Shown piece by piece: positions 32,813 to 38,991 of a stretch of DNA of 38,991 bases. Under the pieces are notes generated by a model. It searched no databases. It was not told the DNA's origin and saw nothing but the letters and a program-made list of their open reading frames with translations. This stretch comes from CAMCYM01 sp964405405. Lineage in GTDB: Bacteria > Bacteroidota > Bacteroidia > Flavobacteriales_D > Sanyastnellaceae. Position 1 is the stretch's first letter, and every line of letters begins with the position of its first letter. A program made the translations under genes and the position numbers. Where the stretch lies: positions 1 through 38,991 of the forward strand of contig CAYONT010000015.1 of NCBI GenBank assembly GCA_964405405.1, written 5' to 3'.

Positions 32813-34327
32813 ATGGGATGGAAGTCTGTGCTTGCGCGCCCGATGGCGCGCTGGGTGGTGGGGCGGGCGGAGCGCCGAATGCAAGATCCGTTGGCTGCCC
32901 AGCAGGCGGTGTTCCGCAGTTTGGTGGCGGCGGGTGCGGGAACCCGCTTCGGCAGGGAGCACGGCATGCGGGCCGACTGGTCTGTGGCGGATTTCCGTAG
33001 GGCGGTACCGGTGCGGGATTACGAGGCATTGCGTCCGTGGATGGAGCGGGCGGTGGAGGGCGAGATGGATGTGGTTTGGCCTGGAAAACCCCTGTATTTC
33101 TGCAAGACGAGCGGAACGACGAGCGGGGCGAAGTACATCCCCCTCACACGGGAGAGCCTGCCCAACCACATCGGGACGGCCCGCAATGCGCTGCTGTCCT
33201 ACATCGCGGACACCGGGCGCGCGTCGTTTGTGGACGGGAAAATGATTTTCTTGCAGGGCTCACCGGTGCTGGGTTCCACGGGCGGAGGCATCCCGCTGGG
33301 GCGATTGAGTGGCATCGTGGCGCACCATGTTCCCGCGTATTTGCAACGGAATCGCTTGCCCTCGTACGAGGTGAATTGCATCGACGATTGGGAGGAGAAG
33401 GTGGAGGCGATTGTGCGGGAAACGGCGGGACAAGATTTGCGTCTGATCAGCGGCATTCCCTCCTGGGTGCAGATGTACTTCGAGCGTTTGTTGGCGTACA
33501 CGGGGAAGGCGACGGTGAAGGAGGTGTTTCCGCGGTTTGAGCTGTTCGTGTATGGCGGGGTGTCCTTTGCGCCTTACCGGGACCGGTTCAGGCAGTTGAT
33601 CGGAGGGGATGTGGACGTGGTCGAATTGTACCCGGCTTCGGAAGGGTTTCTGGCTTACCAGGATCGGCAGGGGGTGGAAGGGCTGCGGTTGAATGTGGCG
33701 GACGGAATCTTTTTCGAGTTTGTGCCGGCAGACCGTTATGGGGAGCTCGACGCTCCGCGGTTGGGGCTGGCTGAGGTCGAGCTCGGGGTGTCGTATGCAT
33801 TGGTGCTTTCGAACAATGCGGGTTTGTGGGGTTATGACATCGGTGACACGGTGCGTTTCGTGTCGTTGGATCCGCCGCGGGTGGTCGTGACGGGCCGGGT
33901 GAAACATTTCACGTCGGCTTTCGGGGAGCACGTAATCGCCGAAGAAGTGGAGGGCGCCATGGGGGAGGCGGTGGCTGCGGCGGGTGGGGTGGTGACGGAG
34001 TTTCACGTGGCGCCGGAGGTGGCTCCGTCTGAGGGCTTGCCGTACCATGAGTGGTGGGTGGAGTTTGAGTCGGAGCCAGGGGATGCGGATCGGTTTGCTG
34101 AGGCGCTGGATGCCGCCTTGCAGCGCCGGAATCCCTATTATCGGGACCTGTTGACCGGCTCGGTCTTGCGGCCGGCGGTCTTGCGGCCGGTCCCGCCCGG
34201 AACCTTCCTGGAGGCCATGCGGTCCATGGGAAAGTTGGGCGGCCAGAACAAAGTGCCTCGGTTGGCGAATGACCGAAACCTCGTCGCGCTGCTCTCCCGC
34301 GCGGCCCAACAAAGCATGGTCCGATGA
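32813..34327 (+). CDS. GH3-family acyl-adenylating protein
   Basis: 504 residues. GH3 proteins belong to the ANL adenylating superfamily; the plant members conjugate amino acids to auxin or jasmonate, and the bacterial substrates are mostly unknown. Seen here: the P-loop-like KTSGTTSGAKYIPLT (98-112), DLRLISGIPSWVQMYFERLL, VYGGVSFAPYRDRF, VELYPASEGFLAYQD (the ATP-contact region), GLWGYDIGDTVRF, and the hinge with VVVTGRVKHFTSAFGEHV. The C-terminal part carries the ALDAALQRRNPYYRDL motif typical of Bacteroidota members. Start ATG 32813 is supported by TACTTTTG 4 nt upstream. The stop overlaps the uridine kinase start (ATGA). Confidence 0.92.
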   Translation: MGWKSVLARPMARWVVGRAERRMQDPLAAQQAVFRSLVAAGAGTRFGREHGMRADWSVADFRRAVPVRDYEALRPWMERAVEGEMDVVWPGKPLYFCKTSGTTSGAKYIPLTRESLPNHIGTARNALLSYIADTGRASFVDGKMIFLQGSPVLGSTGGGIPLGRLSGIVAHHVPAYLQRNRLPSYEVNCIDDWEEKVEAIVRETAGQDLRLISGIPSWVQMYFERLLAYTGKATVKEVFPRFELFVYGGVSFAPYRDRFRQLIGGDVDVVELYPASEGFLAYQDRQGVEGLRLNVADGIFFEFVPADRYGELDAPRLGLAEVELGVSYALVLSNNAGLWGYDIGDTVRFVSLDPPRVVVTGRVKHFTSAFGEHVIAEEVEGAMGEAVAAAGGVVTEFHVAPEVAPSEGLPYHEWWVEFESEPGDADRFAEALDAALQRRNPYYRDLLTGSVLRPAVLRPVPPGTFLEAMRSMGKLGGQNKVPRLANDRNLVALLSRAAQQSMVR

Positions 34328-34950
34328 AACTGGTCGCATTGGTTGGAGGGAGTGGAGCGGGGAAGTCCACCGTGCTCAGGGGTTTGTGTGCACACTTTGG
34401 ATCCCGGGTGTCCGTACTTTCTTGCGACGATTACTACCTGCCCAAGGCCCAGTTGCCAGTGGACGACCAAGGGATGACGAACTTCGATTTGCCCGAGGTG
34501 ATTGACCATGGAAAGCTCATTGCCGACATCGACCGGCTGCGGGCGGGGGAGGGGGTGGAATTGGATACCTACACCTACAACCGGGACGTCATGGCCTCGG
34601 CGCGCATCCGCATCGAACCGACCGAATGGCTCATCGTGGAGGGCTTGTTTGTCATGGCTTATCCCGGCGTTCGGGAGCGGGCAACCCTGGTGGGATACAT
34701 CGACGCACCCGTAGAGGTTCGGCTGGCCCGGCGGATTCAACGCGATGGAACCGAACGGGGCTACAGTGCCGAGGAGGTGATGTACCAATGGGAAAACCAT
34801 GTGCGGCCCAGCGATCTCGCTTTCATCGAGCCTTGGCGGGATCGGGCAGATGTTGTCATCGATAACCACCACCATTGGCAGGATGGCTTGCAGGCTTTGG
34901 TCAACCGAATGGAATCGTGGGAACAACAGGGACATCCCGGACAGGACTGA
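34324..34950 (+). CDS. udk: Uridine/cytidine kinase
   Basis: 208 residues, usual length. The enzyme phosphorylates uridine and cytidine to UMP and CMP in pyrimidine salvage. Walker A is GGSGAGKST (8-16). Further features: SVLSCDDYYLPKAQLP with the catalytic/nucleoside-site Asp, FDLPEVIDHGKLIADIDRLR, VELDTYTYNRDVM, IVEGLFVMAYPGVRE, and the lid region RLARRIQRDGTERG. The start overlaps the GH3 stop by 4 nt, so translation is coupled. The EamA gene start lies within its last codons. Phosphoribulokinase is the related alternative, but the motif set fits uridine kinase better. Confidence 0.92.
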   Translation: MKLVALVGGSGAGKSTVLRGLCAHFGSRVSVLSCDDYYLPKAQLPVDDQGMTNFDLPEVIDHGKLIADIDRLRAGEGVELDTYTYNRDVMASARIRIEPTEWLIVEGLFVMAYPGVRERATLVGYIDAPVEVRLARRIQRDGTERGYSAEEVMYQWENHVRPSDLAFIEPWRDRADVVIDNHHHWQDGLQALVNRMESWEQQGHPGQD

Positions 34951-35903
34951 CCGCGGTCTGGGCCCAGGGGGCCTTGTTTCTCGTGGCAGCCATTTACGCC
35001 GGTAATTACTTGGTTGCGAAGGGTTTGATGCCCGAACGCATCGGACCCAGCGGGTTCATTGTGGTGCGGGTGGTGGGGGCTGGTGTCCTGTTCTGGTTGC
35101 TGCGTGGTGTGCTGGCGGGCATTCGGTGGTGGCGGACCGGAACGGCCCAATGGGAGCGGGTGGAGCGGCGGGATTGGTGGAGGCTGGTGGCCTGTGGTAC
35201 CACCGGGGTGGCGGTGAATCAGCTGCTTTTTTTCAATGGTTTGGCCTTGACCAGCCCGGTGCATGCGAGCCTCATCATGACCATCAATCCGGTGTTTGTG
35301 CTGCTGGCTTCGGCGGTGTTGTTGCGCTTTCCGGTGACTGGCGCGCAGCTGTTGGGGGTGGTGGTGGGTGGTGCGGGTGCTGTGCTGTTGCTGTCTCGGG
35401 GTCTGGTCGACGACGCAGGTCACGCCTCCTGGCAGGGCAACGCCATGGTGCTGGTGAACGCCCTGAGTTATGGCACGTACCTGGTGCTCGTGAAGCCGCT
35501 CATGGCGCGGTACAAACCGCTGACAGTCATCGCTTGGGTGTTCTGCTTCGGGGCCTTGGCTGTGGTACCGGTGGGTGCGGCGCAATGGAACGCGGTGTCG
35601 TGGTCGGAGTGGGAGTTACGGCAATGGGCGAGCCTCTCCTACGTGGTCCTGGGCACCACATTCGGCGCCTACCTGCTCAACATCTTCGCCATGCGCCACG
35701 TGTCGCCCACCGTGGTCAGTGCCTACATCTACTTGCAGCCCCTGCTCGCTGGGTGGATGGCCTGGTGGTGGGCCAGTCAAGGAGGCACGGATTACGTAGG
35801 CGGGCTGGGCTGGACCACGGCGGTGGCAGCCGCACTGATTTTCGGTGGCGTGGCGCTGGTGAGCTTGCCCGCCCGCCGGGAATTGCAGCGGCAGCAGCGA
35901 TGA
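34917..35903 (+). CDS. EamA/DMT-family transporter
   Basis: About 328 residues with GTG start at 34917, 34 nt inside the udk end; ATG 34875 is an alternative that adds 14 residues. Ten hydrophobic helices in two EamA halves: ALFLVAAIYAGNYLVAKGLM, NQLLFFNGLALTSPVHASLI, MVLVNALSYGTYLVLVKPLM, YVVLGTTFGAYLLNIFAMRH and IYLQPLLAGWMAWWWASQG. It is an inner-membrane transporter of an unknown small metabolite. It is not closely similar to the other EamA protein at 6712-7659. The operon position after GH3 and udk could mean export of a GH3 or nucleoside product, but this is speculative. Confidence 0.88.
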   Translation: MGTTGTSRTGLTAVWAQGALFLVAAIYAGNYLVAKGLMPERIGPSGFIVVRVVGAGVLFWLLRGVLAGIRWWRTGTAQWERVERRDWWRLVACGTTGVAVNQLLFFNGLALTSPVHASLIMTINPVFVLLASAVLLRFPVTGAQLLGVVVGGAGAVLLLSRGLVDDAGHASWQGNAMVLVNALSYGTYLVLVKPLMARYKPLTVIAWVFCFGALAVVPVGAAQWNAVSWSEWELRQWASLSYVVLGTTFGAYLLNIFAMRHVSPTVVSAYIYLQPLLAGWMAWWWASQGGTDYVGGLGWTTAVAAALIFGGVALVSLPARRELQRQQR

Positions 35904-35906
35904 GTG

Positions 35907-35914
35907 TATCTTCA
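35907..35914 (+). promoter_or_regulatory. -7-like element TATCTTCA before the HAO gene
   Basis: TATCTTCA-CGGC-ATG, ending 4 nt before ATG 35919; the last base deviates from TTYG. It lies just after the EamA stop codon. Confidence 0.4.
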
Positions 35915-35918
35915 CGGC

Positions 35919-36446
35919 ATGCCCATTGCGCCCCCCTTCAACCTGCACCAGTGGATTGCGGAGAACCGCGATTTGCTCAAGCCGCCAGTCGCGAACCGCA
36001 ACTTGTACGTGGAAAGTGGTGATTACATCGTGATGATCGTGGCGGGCCCCAATGCCCGCAAGGACTACCACTACAACGAGACGGAGGAGTTGTTTTATCA
36101 GATTGAAGGCTCAATCACCGTCCGCATCCAAGACGAGGGCCGGGCGGTGGACATGCGCTTGGGTCCAGGCGACATGTACTTGCACCCGGCCGGTGTGCCC
36201 CACAGCCCCATGCGGGAGGCAGGCTCCATCGGGCTGGTCATCGAACGGAAGCGACCGGAGTCGAAGGATGGGCTGTTGTGGTTCTGCGATCAATGCAACC
36301 ACAAGCTGCACGAGACGTACTTCACGTTGGAGAACATCGAAAAGGACTTCTTGCCTCGGTTCCGCGAGTTTTATGGGAGTGAGGCCTTGCGGACCTGCAG
36401 TGCGTGCGGCCATGTGATGGAGGTGGATCCTCGGTTTGTGGTCTGA
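35919..36446 (+). CDS. nbaC: 3-hydroxyanthranilate 3,4-dioxygenase
   Basis: 175 residues, a single cupin. The enzyme opens 3-hydroxyanthranilate to the semialdehyde that cyclises to quinolinate, the NAD precursor. The Fe(II) ligands are H51, E57 and H95 (DYHYNETEELFY and GVPHSPMRE), the same positions as in the structurally studied Cupriavidus enzyme. The second, rubredoxin-like metal site is intact: C123, C126, C160 and C163 (FCDQCNHK, RTCSACGH). ATG 35919 is preferred to a GTG 15 nt upstream because of the cupin N-terminus and the 4-nt spaced TATCTTCA. It completes the pathway step after kynureninase, whose gene lies ~10 kb away on the other strand. Confidence 0.96.
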   Translation: MPIAPPFNLHQWIAENRDLLKPPVANRNLYVESGDYIVMIVAGPNARKDYHYNETEELFYQIEGSITVRIQDEGRAVDMRLGPGDMYLHPAGVPHSPMREAGSIGLVIERKRPESKDGLLWFCDQCNHKLHETYFTLENIEKDFLPRFREFYGSEALRTCSACGHVMEVDPRFVV

Positions 36447-36483
36447 GGCGCAACCTTTTTGAGCGGCTGGGGGTCTACGCTCC

Positions 36484-38378
36484 ATGAACAAGATTGAAAT
36501 CCTGAGCATCGCAGGGGTGTTGTTGGCGGGGTGGTTGGGTGGCAGCGCGTTGCACGCACAGGAACCTTGTGTCCCCGTTGTATTGGGCTTGGACTGGCAG
36601 GGCATCGCCACCCAGCCAGCGCTGGTCACGGTGGCAGTTCTTTCGGAAGGGGTTGCTGTGGTGCCGGTGTTCACAATCCCGTTCAATGGCCCACAGGGTT
36701 GGGAGGAGACATGGTGCCTGGAGCCTGGGTGTTATGAGGTGGTGCTGGGTGCCAATGTCCCGCTCAACGGGGACCTGCTCGATTGGGATTTCAGCGGGGA
36801 GGGGCTGGAGACAGGCTGGCTTTCCGATGGGCCGCAGCAGTGGGTGTTGGCGGTGTGTGTGCCGGAGGCGGCCACGGATTGCCCGGGTGAGATTGATTTT
36901 GCACAGGGAGAGGGTTGTGCGTGGGCCTTCGAAATCGGAGGGTTTGTTCCAGGGGAGTCCGTGCTGTGGACGTTTGGGGACGGCACTTCCGTCGAAGGGG
37001 GACACTTTGTCCAACACGACTTCCCGGCAGACGGGGGGTATGGCGTGACGGCTGTTTATACTTCGTCGTTGTGTCCCGGGGGGGTGACGCTGCAAACCGA
37101 GGTCCAGGTGACCGGATGCTCCGAAACCACCAATTGTACGTGGGTTCCCGTGACGAATGATGCAGGTTGCAACGTGTGGGAGGTGGGCTTCCCGGAACTG
37201 CCCTTGGGGAGCTCGGTGGTTTGGACTGCGGGAAACCAGACCCTGGGCGGCGGACCTTGGACCGCGTATGCGCCGGACTGGTCGGTGATCGAGGCCGAAT
37301 GCGTGCCCGTGGTCGCTCAACTCGCCGTTCCGGGCTGTCCGACGCAGGCGGTGACCGTCCTGCTCTGCGAGGAGGACTGTACCGATGGGTGCCCGTTGGA
37401 GGTGGTGGCCGAGCAGGTGACGCCTGGGGTCTGGATGTTCTCGGCGCTAGGGCCTGGGGGCGGGTTGTGGGATGGACCGCTGGCGTGGAGCTTGGGGGAA
37501 ACGGGGGNNNNNNNNNNNNNNNNNNNNNNNNNNNNNNNNNNNNNNNNNNNNNNNNNNNNNNNNNNNNNNNNNNNNNNNNNNNNNNNNNNNNNNNNNNNNN
37601 NNNNNNNCCTGGGGGCGGGTTGTGGGATGGACCGCTGGCGTGGAGCTTGGGGGAAACGGGGGAGGCAGAGGGCAATCCGGTGGTTTGGACTTGGGAGGGG
37701 GAGCCCGGGGTGTACGTCGTTTGTGTGGAGGGAGCGGCGACCCCGGCTTGTCCGGAGGGCGCGGCCGCCTGTACCGAGGTAGAATCGGGCGCGCTGGCCT
37801 GTGAGGAGGTGACCCTGTCGATCAGCCCTTCCGGCACCGTGGTGTCCGGCTTCGGAATGACCTTCACCCTGGAGGCGAACTGGCTGGGCTTGCCCGTGGG
37901 CGGCTGGGACTGGGCGGAGAGCTGGGAATGCGGGGCAGGCTGGACGGGTGATACCGTGACCCTCTGCCTGCCCGCACTCTGTTACGACCTGCTGCTCGAT
38001 GCCCCAGCGTGGGCCTGGGCGGAGCTGGGAACCCTGTTGGGGGATGCGTCCGGCATGCCCTTGCAGTGGACGTCGGAGTGGACAGGCCAAACCCTCCCCC
38101 TCAACGCCGCCTGCACAGCCGCCGTTTTTCCCCTCCGTCACCCCACACCGGAGGCTACGGTCCACCCCAACCCCGCTGGCGACCACATGACGGTGTCATG
38201 CGCCGCCGAAACGGCGGTGCGCTGGGAAATCCGTTCCGCCACGGGCGCCCTTCAGTCCGCAGGCACCGGCCGGTCCCCCTTGCGGTTCGAAGTGGCCACC
38301 TGGACCCCCGGGTGGTACTTCATTCACCTACAAACCCCCGACGGCACAACCACAAAGAAGTTCGCCGTTTCGCACTGA
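36484..38378 (+). CDS. T9SS type A cargo protein with PKD-like domain, split by an assembly gap
   Basis: Signal peptide MNKIEILSIAGVLLAGWLGGSALHAQ. The mature part is rich in Cys, Trp and Gly, with a PKD-like module (SVLWTFGDGTSVEGGHFVQH DFP, here split) and repeated C-x-G strands. The C-terminus is a type A sorting domain: VHPNPAGDHMTVSC, WEIRSATGALQS, TWTPGWYFIHLQTPDGTTTK and KFAVSH. The two sides of the 100-N gap are in different frames as given. If the duplicated 55-mer (37453-37507 = 37608-37662) is merged, 155 bases drop out and the gene becomes 1740 bp with one open frame of 579 residues. No catalytic motif was recognised; a surface or matrix protein is likely. No clear promoter element is seen in the 37 bp before it. 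Confidence 0.85.
37508..37607. other. Assembly gap (100 N) with 55-bp identical flanks
   Basis: 37453-37507 and 37608-37662 are identical 55-mers encoding PGGGLWDGPLAWSLGETG. Merging them restores the reading frame. A collapsed in-frame tandem repeat is the alternative. Confidence 0.93.
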
Positions 38379-38453
38379 AAGCCACGTCCCACTCCAACCA
38401 CCAAACCGGGGACGCCGCGACTTGGGTTAACTTAGGCGCTTCATTTCCGAAGG

Positions 38454-38991
38454 ATGCAGTACAGATTTCTGAACAACGGTGTGGGGTGGTTGGTTTGGGC
38501 CGTGGCCACGGTGGTGTATGTCCTCACCCTGGAGCCCACCGCGAGCTTCTGGGATTGCGGTGAATTCATTGCTTCCGCTTACAAACTGGAAGTAGGCCAC
38601 CCCCCGGGAGCGCCCTTCTTCATGCTGCTGGCGCGGTTTTTCATGATGTTCGCCTCGCCCGCCTCAGCGGCCATGGCGGCGAACCTGCTGTCAGCCCTGA
38701 GCAGTTCGTTCACCATCCTGTTCCTGTTCTGGACCATCACCCACCTCGCCAGGCGGGTTACGGCCACCCCAACGGCGGAGCCCTCAGCAGCAGAAAAGTG
38801 GGCCGTTTTGGGCGCCGGTGCTGTGGGTGCATTGGCTTACACGTTCAGCGACACCTTCTGGTTCAGTGCGGTGGAGGGCGAGGTCTACGCCCTGTCCTCC
38901 CTCTTTACCGCCTTGGTGTTCTGGGCCATTCTGAAATGGGAAAATGGCGCGGACCAACCCGGGGCAACACGGTGGATCATCCTCATTGCCT
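38454..38991 (+). CDS. DUF2723 membrane protein, 3' end outside window
   Basis: The first 179 codons are seen. Start ATG 38454 gives MQYRFLNNGVGWLVWAVATV, a first membrane helix, then TLEPTASFWDCGEFIASAYK and LEVGHPPGAPFFMLLARFF, the signature of DUF2723 proteins, a large multi-spanning family distantly related to protein O-mannosyltransferases and to TMEM260. The Asp and Glu in the first external loop (WDCGEF) match the acidic catalytic loop of such GT-C glycosyltransferases. More helices follow (FTILFLFWTITHLA, WAVLGAGAVGALAYTFSDTF, EVYALSSLFTALVFWAIL). The likely role is glycosylation of exported proteins or a related lipid-linked sugar transfer, which would fit a genome rich in T9SS cargo. 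The full length is usually over 1000 residues. Confidence 0.9.
   Translation, partial: MQYRFLNNGVGWLVWAVATVVYVLTLEPTASFWDCGEFIASAYKLEVGHPPGAPFFMLLARFFMMFASPASAAMAANLLSALSSSFTILFLFWTITHLARRVTATPTAEPSAAEKWAVLGAGAVGALAYTFSDTFWFSAVEGEVYALSSLFTALVFWAILKWENGADQPGATRWIILIA

Noticed and set aside
36484..38378. Two separate genes or a pseudogene
   Set aside because: The frame break is explained by the duplicated 55-mer around the gap; merged, the frame is open.

Overview
The window looks like chromosomal DNA from a GC-rich member of the Bacteroidota, most likely a Flavobacteriales-type marine or freshwater lineage assembled as a draft or metagenome bin. Four things point there: secreted proteins with type IX secretion (T9SS) C-terminal domains of both type A and type B, -7 promoter elements of the form TAnnTTTG placed very close to start codons with few Shine-Dalgarno sequences, a class Ia ribonucleotide reductase of the eukaryote-like type, and a kynurenine-type NAD pathway (kynureninase and 3-hydroxyanthranilate dioxygenase). 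No tRNA, rRNA, CRISPR array, insertion sequence or prophage was recognised.

Layout. 1-1982: the 3' part of a repeat-built fibre protein, then a small exported protein ending in two dockerin-like calcium loops, closed by a strong terminator. 2054-7659 (minus strand): a TPR protein and a lipoprotein, serS, the ribosomal pair rplU-rpmA with its own terminator, and an EamA transporter. 7730-9232 (plus): a metal-binding (HMA) lipoprotein and heme A synthase. 9233-9645: a hairpin-array repeat element. 9646-13302 (minus): nrdB-nrdA behind a long, hairpin-rich leader. 13708-17481 (plus): secA and a DinB-like DUF1569 protein. 17456-18469 (minus): a DUF72 protein. 18554-23047 (plus): comF-like, free-methionine sulfoxide reductase, an Ig-like lipoprotein and a type B T9SS cargo. 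23048-23483: a second copy of the hairpin-array element. 23484-25495 (minus): a KtrA/TrkA regulatory subunit and kynU. 25604-38991 (plus): gcvP, two paralogous T9SS type A proteins, a GH3-family protein, uridine kinase, a second EamA transporter, 3-hydroxyanthranilate dioxygenase, a third T9SS type A protein, and the start of a DUF2723 membrane protein.

Most genes are housekeeping (translation, secretion, nucleotide and one-carbon metabolism, respiration). The accessory interest lies in the exported repeat proteins and in noncoding structure: two related hairpin-array elements that each fill a gap between convergent genes, a candidate structured leader before nrdBA, and a recurring promoter element that ends exactly 4 nt before ATG in nine genes, suggesting leaderless or near-leaderless mRNAs.

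Three runs of N (14328-14337, 23318-23417, 37508-37607) are assembly gaps. The two 100-N gaps are flanked on both sides by the same 55 bases, so they look like unmerged contig overlaps or collapsed repeats. Removing one copy at the third gap restores a single open frame.
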